DNA of 62,118 bases from DATCZB01 sp035513215. Its GTDB lineage: Bacteria; Pseudomonadota; Gammaproteobacteria; Steroidobacterales; Rariloculaceae. The stretch lies in the NCBI GenBank assembly GCA_035513215.1, contig DATKCK010000064.1, forward strand, positions 1 to 62,118, written 5' to 3'. The first letter of the stretch is position 1, and every line of letters begins with the position of its first letter. The notes under the pieces are model-generated. The model did not search any database and was not told where the DNA came from. It saw nothing but the letters and a program-made list of their open reading frames with translations. The translations under genes and the position numbers were made by a program. This document shows positions 53,983 to 60,983 of this stretch, in pieces.

Positions 53983-55142
53983 TCCGGCGGCGGCCTCTCC
54001 CAGCCCTGCTCGAAATGCTCTTCCCAATTCTGCGCCCAGGGACGGCCGAAGTAATCGATATAGCCTTCGTCGAAGAACGTCAGCTGCGTCGGGCGGCCGT
54101 CGGGACCGTTGATGATCGTGCTCTGCGTGCGGCATTCGACGAAGGTGTAGCGAAGCTCGGCATCGCCGGGCCCGGCAACACGCATCCACGGCGTGACCGT
54201 GTGCAGCGGCTCGAGGAACGCCTCCGGATCGTAGAACGTCGCCTCGACGACGATCCCCTCGCCGTCCGGCATCGGCCGTATAGCCTCGATGACCTCGAGC
54301 GAGTTGCTGTACTCCATCATGCTGTGCGAGATCGTCCAGCCCTGAACGTTCGCCGTCCAGCCGACGAGCGTGTCGCCGTCCCAGAACGCGATCGTCTCAC
54401 CGTACCATTGCGGTACCTGCTGCACGTGCTCGCGGCCGATCAGGAACTTGCGCAGGAAGTTGTCCGCGACGCCGGTCAGCATCTGCACTTGCTGCGGCGT
54501 CGCCAGCACCTCGATCTCGCGAATCGCAAACTCCGACCAGAAGCGCATGAGGCCTTCCGGGTAGCAGAATGCCGCCATCCATTGCGGCGCATTGCTGACG
54601 GCCTCGTGGTACTGCATCTGCGTCATCCGCTCGCGGTACTCGGGCGTAAGCAGCGAGAGCAGTGTCGCGGATTGCAGATTGCGTCCGTAGATCCATTGGT
54701 CCTCGCGTCCGCCGCGGCGATACCAGCCGTCCCATTCCGGCAGCGTCTCGCGCGTGTGTGCCGTCGGCCCGCCGCGCGCTTCGGCGGCGCTCTCGAGTGC
54801 CGCGAAATGCTCGGCGGCGGACTCATAGTCGTAGGGGCTCACGATGTCCTCGATCGCGCGATCCGTCCCGCAGTCGCCCCACTCGCCGACGCGATTCTGG
54901 GTCCACATGTCGGTGAGCTGGCGCGGCGAGTTGCAGCGCTGATAGCGCTCGTCGAGCCAGTATTCGCGATCGAGATAGAAGTTCCCGGTCGTAAACAGAT
55001 CGACGGGCAAGGGCTCGATGCCGGGCGGCGGCCGGACGCTGGTCGCGCCGCCATCCGCCGGCGGCGGCTGAGCCGACGCCGGCGGGATCGTCAGTAGCGC
55101 TGGTAGCGCTGCCAGGAAAAACGACGCTGCCCGGGACATCAC
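53979..55142 (-). CDS. Exported protein of unknown function (GRWEG-like domain)
   Basis: It has 387 residues and a signal peptide (about 1-24, ending ASAQ). The middle is rich in aromatic residues (YLDREYWLDERYQRC, DEWYRR-type segments). The C-terminal part, with WYGETIAFWDGDTLVGWTAN and IEAIRPMPDGEGIVVEATFYD, resembles the second domain of the 9916-11019 product (GRWEGGVLVVETTHL, DRTMTIHDPYYTEPL). It heads the operon with the DUF6152 and DUF1080 genes. I recognise no catalytic motif. Confidence 0.8.
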   Translation of the reverse strand: MMSRAASFFLAALPALLTIPPASAQPPPADGGATSVRPPPGIEPLPVDLFTTGNFYLDREYWLDERYQRCNSPRQLTDMWTQNRVGEWGDCGTDRAIEDIVSPYDYESAAEHFAALESAAEARGGPTAHTRETLPEWDGWYRRGGREDQWIYGRNLQSATLLSLLTPEYRERMTQMQYHEAVSNAPQWMAAFCYPEGLMRFWSEFAIREIEVLATPQQVQMLTGVADNFLRKFLIGREHVQQVPQWYGETIAFWDGDTLVGWTANVQGWTISHSMMEYSNSLEVIEAIRPMPDGEGIVVEATFYDPEAFLEPLHTVTPWMRVAGPGDAELRYTFVECRTQSTIINGPDGRPTQLTFFDEGYIDYFGRPWAQNWEEHFEQGWERPPPE

Positions 55143-55331
55143 GAGCGCTTTACCTCCTCAAGGACTCGCCGAAACCCTATTACGAAAACGGCGCGCTGGC
55201 AATCGCGCGACTGCCTTCAGCATTCTTGACCTGGACTCGATAAAACTCCGTCGAGCTAAAGAGACTCTTTGGATGCCCCTCGGTAGTCTGTACCCGTGCC
55301 GAGAATGGTCACGGCACGTGGGAGAGACGAA

Positions 55332-55661
55332 ATGAACACCAGACTGATTGCCACCTTGTCCGCGCTGTCACTCAGCGCCTTCGCGGGCGTCTCGGCCAAC
55401 GCCGAGCAAGCCACGTCGGAGCTCGCCTGGCAGCAGCCTGGATACGTCACGGAGGTCGTCATCGTGACCGCCCCGCGCCCGAAAGCGCCGGAGCCTGCGA
55501 TGGCGGCCGCCGACGGTGTGCTTGCCTGGCAGGAGCCCGGCTACGTCGAGGAAGTCGTCGTGGTCATGGCGAGCCGGCGCGAGGTGCTTGCCGCGGCCCG
55601 CTGGACGGAAGTCCCCCCTCCCGTCTGGCGGCAGCTGCACATGGGCACGACCGCGAAGTAA
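55332..55661 (+). CDS. Small exported protein with duplicated TonB-box-like segment
   Basis: This is a 109-residue protein from ATG 55332, after GGGAGAG. The signal peptide ends SANA (residue 24). The mature part has two 20-residue repeats, LAWQQPGYVTEVVIVTAPRP (31-50) and one starting LAWQEPGYVEEVVVVMA (64-83). EVVIVTAP and EEVVVVMASRR look like the TonB boxes of outer-membrane receptors (typically EEVVVTASRR), but no barrel follows. A 7-bp hairpin (55295-55301 with 55312-55318) precedes the ribosome site. The function is unknown. Confidence 0.82.
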   Translation: MNTRLIATLSALSLSAFAGVSANAEQATSELAWQQPGYVTEVVIVTAPRPKAPEPAMAAADGVLAWQEPGYVEEVVVVMASRREVLAAARWTEVPPPVWRQLHMGTTAK

Positions 55662-55690
55662 GGATGCCCGCGGATCGCGCCAACTCTGGC

Positions 55691-55741
55691 CCTGCAGGCT
55701 CCCGTCCCCAACCCCTCGGGAGCCGGCAGGCGCTTTTTTTC
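55691..55741 (+). terminator. Intrinsic terminator of the small exported protein gene
   Basis: A long GC stem (CTGC-GGCTCCCG with CGGGAGCC-GCAG, each arm broken by one base) is followed by GGCGC and seven T residues. It lies about 30 bases after the stop codon and before the convergent moaB stop. Confidence 0.88.
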
Positions 55742-55758
55742 GTATCGTTCGGTAAGAC

Positions 55759-56277
55759 CTAGCGTTCCGTAAGGCGCGGGATCAGGTCGACGAGATTGCA
55801 CGGCCGCGTGCGGCTGTCGAGCTGCGCCGCGATCAGCTTTTCCCAGCCGGTTCTGCAGGCATTGGTCGAGCCCGGCAGGCAGAAGACGTAGGTTCCGTTC
55901 GCGACACCCGCGATGCAACGCGATTGCAGGCTCGACGTCCCGATCTCCTCGTACGAAATCGCGCGGAACAGCTCGCCGAAGCCGTCGATCGTCTTGTCGA
56001 GCAGCGGCAGCACGGCTTCCGGCGTGCCGTCGCGGCCCGTGAGCCCCGTTCCACCCGTCGTCAGCACGACGTCGACGTTGTCGGCCGCGATCCATGCCGA
56101 GACGACGGCGCGGATGCGGTAGATGTCGTCGCCGACGATACGGCGCTCCGCGAGCCTGTGTCCCGCCGCCGTCAGCATCTCGACGAGAGCCGCGCCCGAC
56201 GCGTCGGTCGTCTCGTCGCGCGTATCCGAGACGGTCAGCACGGCAACGCCCAATGGCTCGAACTCGGCTTCGGTCAT
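55759..56277 (-). CDS. moaB: Molybdopterin adenylyltransferase-family protein MoaB
   Basis: It belongs to the MoaB/Mog family that adenylates molybdopterin. From ATG 56277 (MTEAEFEPLGVAVLTVSDTR) it has 172 residues; a longer open frame upstream reads through the GNAT gene. Motifs are TVSDTRDETTDASGAAL, DNVDVVLTTGGTGLTGRDGTPEAV and FCLPGSTNACRTGWEKLI. It is ten bases after the GNAT gene and separated from moaEDCA by a convergent gene. Confidence 0.95.
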   Translation of the reverse strand: MTEAEFEPLGVAVLTVSDTRDETTDASGAALVEMLTAAGHRLAERRIVGDDIYRIRAVVSAWIAADNVDVVLTTGGTGLTGRDGTPEAVLPLLDKTIDGFGELFRAISYEEIGTSSLQSRCIAGVANGTYVFCLPGSTNACRTGWEKLIAAQLDSRTRPCNLVDLIPRLTER

Positions 56278-56287
56278 GGCCGCGCCT

Positions 56288-56737
56288 TCAGACCCGCAGA
56301 TCGTGGCGCATGCGGCGGGCGTCCTCGCGGCCCGCGTAGTACGCCGGCACGCACTCGGTCTCGGTGAATCCCAGCCGCTCGTAAAACGTACGCGCGCGAT
56401 CGTTACCCGCGCGCAGCTCGAGCCGCACGTCGAAGATGCCGGCCGTGCGCGCGCAGGCCTCGAGCCAGTCGACGAGCTTGCGGCCGAGACCGCGCCCGCG
56501 GTGGGCGGGCGCGACGGCAAGCAGATTGAGATGAGCGTGCATGTCCGCGAACTGCATGATCGCGAAGCCGGCGAGCCGCCGCCCGTCGCGCGCGACGATG
56601 ACCGCGGTCTCGGCGTTGCGAATCGCCCTGTGCACCCGCTCCTCGGTCCACGACCAGGGCAAATCTTGCTCGATCAGGATTCTCGACATCCTGGCGATCG
56701 GAAGCGCATCGGCTGAGCGGGCAACGCTGATCTTCAT
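56288..56737 (-). CDS. GNAT acetyltransferase, RimI-like
   Basis: It may acetylate the N-terminus of ribosomal protein S18. The 149 residues hold the acetyl-CoA loop APAHRGRGLGRKLVD, the LELRAGNDRARTFYERLGF segment and AYYAGREDARRM near the end, matching RimI's YYxxGREDA. PWSW in the first third also fits RimI. It lies upstream of moaB on the same strand and diverges from the nucleotidyltransferase gene with 40 bases between starts. Another N-acetyltransferase substrate is possible. Confidence 0.85.
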   Translation of the reverse strand: MKISVARSADALPIARMSRILIEQDLPWSWTEERVHRAIRNAETAVIVARDGRRLAGFAIMQFADMHAHLNLLAVAPAHRGRGLGRKLVDWLEACARTAGIFDVRLELRAGNDRARTFYERLGFTETECVPAYYAGREDARRMRHDLRV

Positions 56738-56777
56738 GGTCGTTCTTCGAGCACTTACGCTTCAGTATAGTAGCTCG

Positions 56778-57401
56778 ATGTCCCGAACGTCAGCGCCAGC
56801 CGACCCGCGGCTCGCGGCCGTCATCCTCGCCGCGGGCGGATCGAGCCGACTCGGCCGGCCGAAGCAACTGCTGCGCTACCGCGGCGCGACGCTGATCGAA
56901 CGGGCCGTGCGGCTGGCGCGGCGCGGCGCGGCCTGCGACATCGTCGTCGTTGTCGGCGACCAGCGGCAGCGCCTGCGGAGCCTGTTGCGTCGGCGCGAGC
57001 AACGGCGTGCCGACGACGGGCGTCTGACGATCGTCGGCAACGCGCGCTGGGCCGCGGGGCTCGCGACGTCGCTGAACGTCGGGATCGGCGCCGTGCCGAC
57101 GACGGCGAAAGCCGCGCTGATTCTCGTCGTCGATCAGGCGCGGCTCGATGCAGAGGATATCGAGCGGCTCGTTGCCGCGTGGCAGAAGCGACCCTCGAAG
57201 CCCGCGGCGGCGCGATATCTCGAGCGGGCCGGTGTCCCGGCCGTGATACCGCGACGCTGGTTCCCCGCGCTCGCGAGCCTCACGGGCGACGTCGGCGCGC
57301 GGCAGGTATTGCGCCGTCTCGATGACGTTTCGCTCGTCGACATGCCGGCCGCGGCTTTCGATGTCGATCTGCCGGCCGATGCGGAATCGCTCGGCGCTTG
57401 A
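56778..57401 (+). CDS. MocA-like molybdenum cofactor cytidylyltransferase
   Basis: This probable nucleotidyltransferase of 207 residues (from ATG 56778, MSRTSAPADPRLAAVILAAG) attaches CMP or GMP to molybdenum cofactor. The NTP signature LAAGGSSRLGRPKQLL is near residue 17. ALILVVDQARLDAEDIERLV is the metal-binding region, and RAGVPAVIPRRWFPAL and TGDVGARQVLR fit the MocA/MobA group. It lies between two sets of moa genes. MobA and a purine-base enzyme accessory protein are alternatives. Confidence 0.86.
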   Translation: MSRTSAPADPRLAAVILAAGGSSRLGRPKQLLRYRGATLIERAVRLARRGAACDIVVVVGDQRQRLRSLLRRREQRRADDGRLTIVGNARWAAGLATSLNVGIGAVPTTAKAALILVVDQARLDAEDIERLVAAWQKRPSKPAAARYLERAGVPAVIPRRWFPALASLTGDVGARQVLRRLDDVSLVDMPAAAFDVDLPADAESLGA

Positions 57402-57415
57402 AGCGCGATAGCGTT

Positions 57416-57868
57416 CTATTCGAGGGGCGAGGGCTCGCTCGTCGCCTGCGTGGCGCAGTTGATCCAGGCCGTCGCGCCTTTCTCGTAATGCTCCTTCTTC
57501 CAGATCGGCAGCCGGTGCTTGATCTCGTCGATGATGTAGCGGCAGGCGTCGAAGGCGGCGCCGCGATGCGCAGCGCTGACACCGACCCAGACGGCGCAAT
57601 CGCCGATCGCGAGCTTGCCGACGCGGTGCACGCCTTCGGCCGCGACGAGCGCGAATCGCTCGCGCGCCTCGGCAATGACGGCCTCGCCTTCCCTCGCGGC
57701 GATCGCCGAGTGCGTCTCGTACTCGAGCGCATCGACGGCTTCGCCTTCGTTGAGACTGCGCACCCAGCCTTCGAACGTGACGCAGGCGCCCGCGTGGTCG
57801 GCTTCGAGCCGGCGCTTCAGCGTATCCGGGTCGATCGGCTCGGCCGTGATCGCAAACGTCTTCGCCAC
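57416..57868 (-). CDS. moaE: Molybdopterin synthase catalytic subunit MoaE
   Basis: It transfers sulfur from MoaD to precursor Z. From GTG 57868 it has 150 residues. GACVTFEGWVRSLNEG, LEYETHSAIAAREGEAV, RVGKLAIGDCAVWVGVSAAHR and the active-site lysines in IWKKEHYEKGATAWIN are present. It starts one base after the moaD stop, so a GTG start is expected. Confidence 0.95.
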   Translation of the reverse strand: MAKTFAITAEPIDPDTLKRRLEADHAGACVTFEGWVRSLNEGEAVDALEYETHSAIAAREGEAVIAEARERFALVAAEGVHRVGKLAIGDCAVWVGVSAAHRGAAFDACRYIIDEIKHRLPIWKKEHYEKGATAWINCATQATSEPSPLE

Positions 57869-57869
57869 G

Positions 57870-58112
57870 TCAGCCGCCGGCGACGGGGGGAAAGAACAGG
57901 ACTTCGTCGCCGCTCGCGAGCGCCGAGTCCCAGGCCGCGAGCGCGCCGTTGATCGCGACCTTGCAGCGGTCGCGGCGGTCGGCGAAACCATAGCGGCCGG
58001 CGATCTCGTCGAAAAACTCGGCCGCCGTCTGCGACGACGTGCTGACGGCCTCGCTTTCGCAGCCGGCACGCTCGCGAAAGACGGCAAAGTAGTGCGCGGT
58101 GACGTCGATCAT
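57870..58112 (-). CDS. moaD: Molybdopterin synthase sulfur carrier MoaD
   Basis: This is a ubiquitin-like protein of 80 residues. The C-terminal Gly-Gly (LFFPPVAGG) carries the thiocarboxylate. The body YFAVFRERAGCESEAVS and KVAINGALAAWDSALASGDEV matches the family. Its ATG overlaps the moaC stop by four bases. Confidence 0.95.
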   Translation of the reverse strand: MIDVTAHYFAVFRERAGCESEAVSTSSQTAAEFFDEIAGRYGFADRRDRCKVAINGALAAWDSALASGDEVLFFPPVAGG

Positions 58113-58591
58113 CGGCTTTCCGCCCGCCTGTAGTCACGCTTACCACCGGTCTTCTCGACGAGAACGACCTCGCGGATCCGGATTCCGTGAGTCAGCGCCT
58201 TACACATGTCGTAAACCGTCAACGCCGCGACCGAGGCGCCGGTCAGCGCCTCCATCTCGACGCCGGTCTTGTGCGTCGCGCGGACGCTGCATTCGATCTC
58301 GACCTCGCCGTCGGCGCCCCAATCGATACGGATCTCACAGCCGTCGAGCGGGAGCGAGTGACAGAACGGGATCAGCTCGTGCGTGCGTTTCGCCGCCATG
58401 ACGCCGGCGACGATGGCCGTGTCGAATACCGGACCTTTTTTGGTCCTGAGCTCGGCGTCGCGCTCGGGCGCCGCATCGACAGGGAAGACGACGACGGCCC
58501 TGGCTTTGGCCGTGCGCTCCGTCACGGCCTTGTCGCCGACGTCAACCATCGTCGGCCGATTGCGCGAATCCACGTGACTGAGCTTGCTCAC
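58109..58591 (-). CDS. moaC: Cyclic pyranopterin monophosphate synthase MoaC
   Basis: It makes cyclic pyranopterin phosphate with MoaA, the first step of molybdenum cofactor synthesis. The 160 residues begin LSHVDSRNRPTMVDVGDKAVTER. AAKRTHELIPFCHSLPLDGCEI, THKTGVEMEALTGASVAALTVYDMCKAL and VLVEKTGGKRDY are all canonical. It is four bases after moaA and overlaps moaD. Confidence 0.96.
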   Translation of the reverse strand: MSKLSHVDSRNRPTMVDVGDKAVTERTAKARAVVVFPVDAAPERDAELRTKKGPVFDTAIVAGVMAAKRTHELIPFCHSLPLDGCEIRIDWGADGEVEIECSVRATHKTGVEMEALTGASVAALTVYDMCKALTHGIRIREVVLVEKTGGKRDYRRAESR

Positions 58592-58595
58592 CCGC

Positions 58596-59645
58596 TCATC
58601 CGCCCATTCGATACATCTCGACGCGCTCGCTGTCCTTGATCTCCTCGCCGCGGATCTCGCTATAGCGGTCCGCGCGGTTGCGCCAGACGTTTTGCATCAG
58701 CGCGATCAGATCGGCGTCACTCGCACCCGCGCGCAGCGGCGTGCGCAGCTCCGTGCCGACGTTGGCGAAAAGACAGGTATAGAGCGTGCCGTCGGCCGCC
58801 AGGCGCGCGCGGTGACAGTCGCCGCAGAAGGGCTCGGTCACGGAGGAAATGAACCCGATCTCGCCCTTGCCGTCGGCAAAGGCGTAGCGCTTCGCGACCT
58901 CGCCGCGATAGTTCTGCTCGAGCGGCTCGAGCGGCCAGCGCGCATGAATCCGGTCGCGCAGCACCCGCGACGGCACGACCTGATCCGAGCGCCACCCGTT
59001 CAGCGTGCCGACATCCATGAACTCGATGAAGCGAACGATGACACCGGAGCCGCGGAAGTGATCGACGAGGTCGAGAACGGATTCGTCGTTCTGCCCCTTG
59101 AGCACGGCGACATTGACCTTGACGGCATCGAAACCTGCCTGCGTCGCCGCTTCGATACCCGCGAGCGTCACGGCAAGGTTGCCGCGCCCGCCGCTCATCT
59201 CGGCGAACGTCGCGGAGTCGATCGAATCGACGCTGACGGTGATTCGCTTGAGACCCGCTCGCTTCAGCTCGCGCGCGCGCTCGGCGAGGCGCGATCCGTT
59301 CGTCGTCAGGGCAATGTCCTCGATTCCCTCGAGCGCCGCGAGGCCGGCCACGATCTCGTCGAGATCCTTGCGCAGCAGCGGCTCGCCGCCCGTGATGCGC
59401 AGCTTGTTGACGCCGAGGCGCTGAAATAGACCCGCGACGCGCCGGATCTCGCCGGCCGTCAGCCATTCCGAGCGCCGCAGAAACCGGTAGCTATCGCCGT
59501 AAATCTCGGCCGGCATGCAGTAGGGGCAGCGGAAGTTGCAGCGATCGATGACGGAAATCCGCAGGTCGCGCAGGGCCCGGCCCCGCGTATCCTGCACGGC
59601 ATTGGCCGCCGCGATTCGCCGCACTGACGACTCGTTCTCGTTCAT
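58596..59645 (-). CDS. moaA: GTP 3',8-cyclase MoaA
   Basis: This radical-SAM enzyme converts GTP in molybdenum cofactor synthesis. The 349 residues carry the N-terminal cluster motif CNFRCPYC (C36, C40, C43) and a C-terminal cluster with CGDCHRARLAADG and a later TCLF. The C-terminal Gly-Gly (MYRMGG) needed for activity is intact. It heads the moaA-moaC-moaD-moaE operon and diverges from the Cfa-type gene. Confidence 0.97.
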   Translation of the reverse strand: MNENESSVRRIAAANAVQDTRGRALRDLRISVIDRCNFRCPYCMPAEIYGDSYRFLRRSEWLTAGEIRRVAGLFQRLGVNKLRITGGEPLLRKDLDEIVAGLAALEGIEDIALTTNGSRLAERARELKRAGLKRITVSVDSIDSATFAEMSGGRGNLAVTLAGIEAATQAGFDAVKVNVAVLKGQNDESVLDLVDHFRGSGVIVRFIEFMDVGTLNGWRSDQVVPSRVLRDRIHARWPLEPLEQNYRGEVAKRYAFADGKGEIGFISSVTEPFCGDCHRARLAADGTLYTCLFANVGTELRTPLRAGASDADLIALMQNVWRNRADRYSEIRGEEIKDSERVEMYRMGG

Positions 59646-59716
59646 GCATGCATTGTACTAGCCTTTCACGCCTCGGCGGCGGCATGGCACAATAGGCAAG
59701 GCTGGAGGATGAATTA

Positions 59717-60982
59717 ATGAATAAGAACCGCCTTGAGCCGCTTGGCGTGCCGCACAGCGACTACGACTTCGGCGACGAGATCGAGCTTAAGGCTCGGCGC
59801 TCGGAGCCCGGCCGCATCGATCGCTGGCTGGTCGGGCAGCTCAGATCACGCCTCGGCGAGTCGAAAGTCGCCATCGCGCTCTGGGACGAGCCCGACGACA
59901 AGCGCGCCGAGGCCACGGTCCGCTTCAACGATCGCGGCGCTTTGTGGCAAACGCTGATGAACCCGGGGCTGCATTTCGGCGACCTATACAGCGCCGGGCG
60001 CATATCCGTTCATGGCGACCTGCTCGCCGTGCTCGCCGAGGCATACCGCTATATCCGCGAGCTCGAGTCGAATGGCAGGCCGCACGCAGGTGCCAGGCTC
60101 GTCACGCCGAGCCTCTCGGACTCCAAGCGCAACATTCACCACCATTACGACCTCGGCAACGACTTCTACAAGCTCTGGCTCGATCGCGACTGGATGCAAT
60201 ACACCTGCGCCTATTACCCCGAGTCCGAGATGACGATCGAAGCCGCGCAAGCCGCGAAGCTGCATCACGTCGCGCGCAAGCTGCGTTTGAAGCCGGGCGA
60301 GCGGGTCGTCGAGGCCGGCAGCGGCTGGGGCGGGCTCGCGCTCTTCATGGCGAAACACTACGGCGTCGAGGTCAAAAGCTTCAACATCTCGAAAGAGCAG
60401 GTGAAATACGCGCGCGAGTCGGCGGAGCGGGAGTCGCTGACGCACCTCGTCGAATTCGTCGAGGACGACTTCCGCAACATCACGGGCACTTACGACGCCT
60501 TCGTCTCGATCGGTATGCTCGAGCATGTCGGACCGGGAAATTACAAGGAGATGGGCAAGCTCATGGGCCGCGTGCTGACGCGCGAAGGCCGCGGGCTCGT
60601 TCATTCGATCGGCCGCGACCGGCCGGGACGCCTGAACAAATGGATCGACAGGCGCATCTTCCCGGGCGCGCATCCGCCGACCTTGCGCGAGATGATGGAT
60701 CTTTTCGAGGAATCGCGGCTGTCGGTGCTCGACGTCGAGAACATTCGCCTGCATTACGCCGAGACGCTTCGCGGCTGGCTCGCGCGTTACGAGGACAATG
60801 TCGAGACCGTCCGCAAGATGTTCGACGAGCCTTTCGTGCGCGCCTGGCGGCTATATCTCGCGGGTTCGATCATCGCGTTCGTCCATGGCACGCTGCAGCT
60901 CTTCCAGGTCGTCTACGCGCGCTCGGGCATGAACGAGCTTCCACCCTCGCGCAAGCACATCTACGTCGACGGAGAGTCGTGA
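59717..60982 (+). CDS. Cyclopropane-fatty-acid synthase-family methyltransferase
   Basis: It methylates double bonds of unsaturated phospholipid acyl chains using S-adenosylmethionine. The 421 residues start at ATG 59717 after GGAGG. NIHHHYDLGNDFYKLWLD, the SAM motif VVEAGSGWGGLALFMAKHYG, SIGMLEHVGPGNYKEM, VHSIGR and LHYAETLRGWLARYEDN are Cfa-family signatures. The next gene on this strand encodes a DHCR24-like FAD oxidoreductase; such pairs (TmsB/TmsA, BfaB/BfaA) form 10-methyl branched fatty acids, and related sets form furan fatty acids. Plain cyclopropane synthesis is the alternative. Confidence 0.88.
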   Translation: MNKNRLEPLGVPHSDYDFGDEIELKARRSEPGRIDRWLVGQLRSRLGESKVAIALWDEPDDKRAEATVRFNDRGALWQTLMNPGLHFGDLYSAGRISVHGDLLAVLAEAYRYIRELESNGRPHAGARLVTPSLSDSKRNIHHHYDLGNDFYKLWLDRDWMQYTCAYYPESEMTIEAAQAAKLHHVARKLRLKPGERVVEAGSGWGGLALFMAKHYGVEVKSFNISKEQVKYARESAERESLTHLVEFVEDDFRNITGTYDAFVSIGMLEHVGPGNYKEMGKLMGRVLTREGRGLVHSIGRDRPGRLNKWIDRRIFPGAHPPTLREMMDLFEESRLSVLDVENIRLHYAETLRGWLARYEDNVETVRKMFDEPFVRAWRLYLAGSIIAFVHGTLQLFQVVYARSGMNELPPSRKHIYVDGES

Positions 60983-60983
60983 C

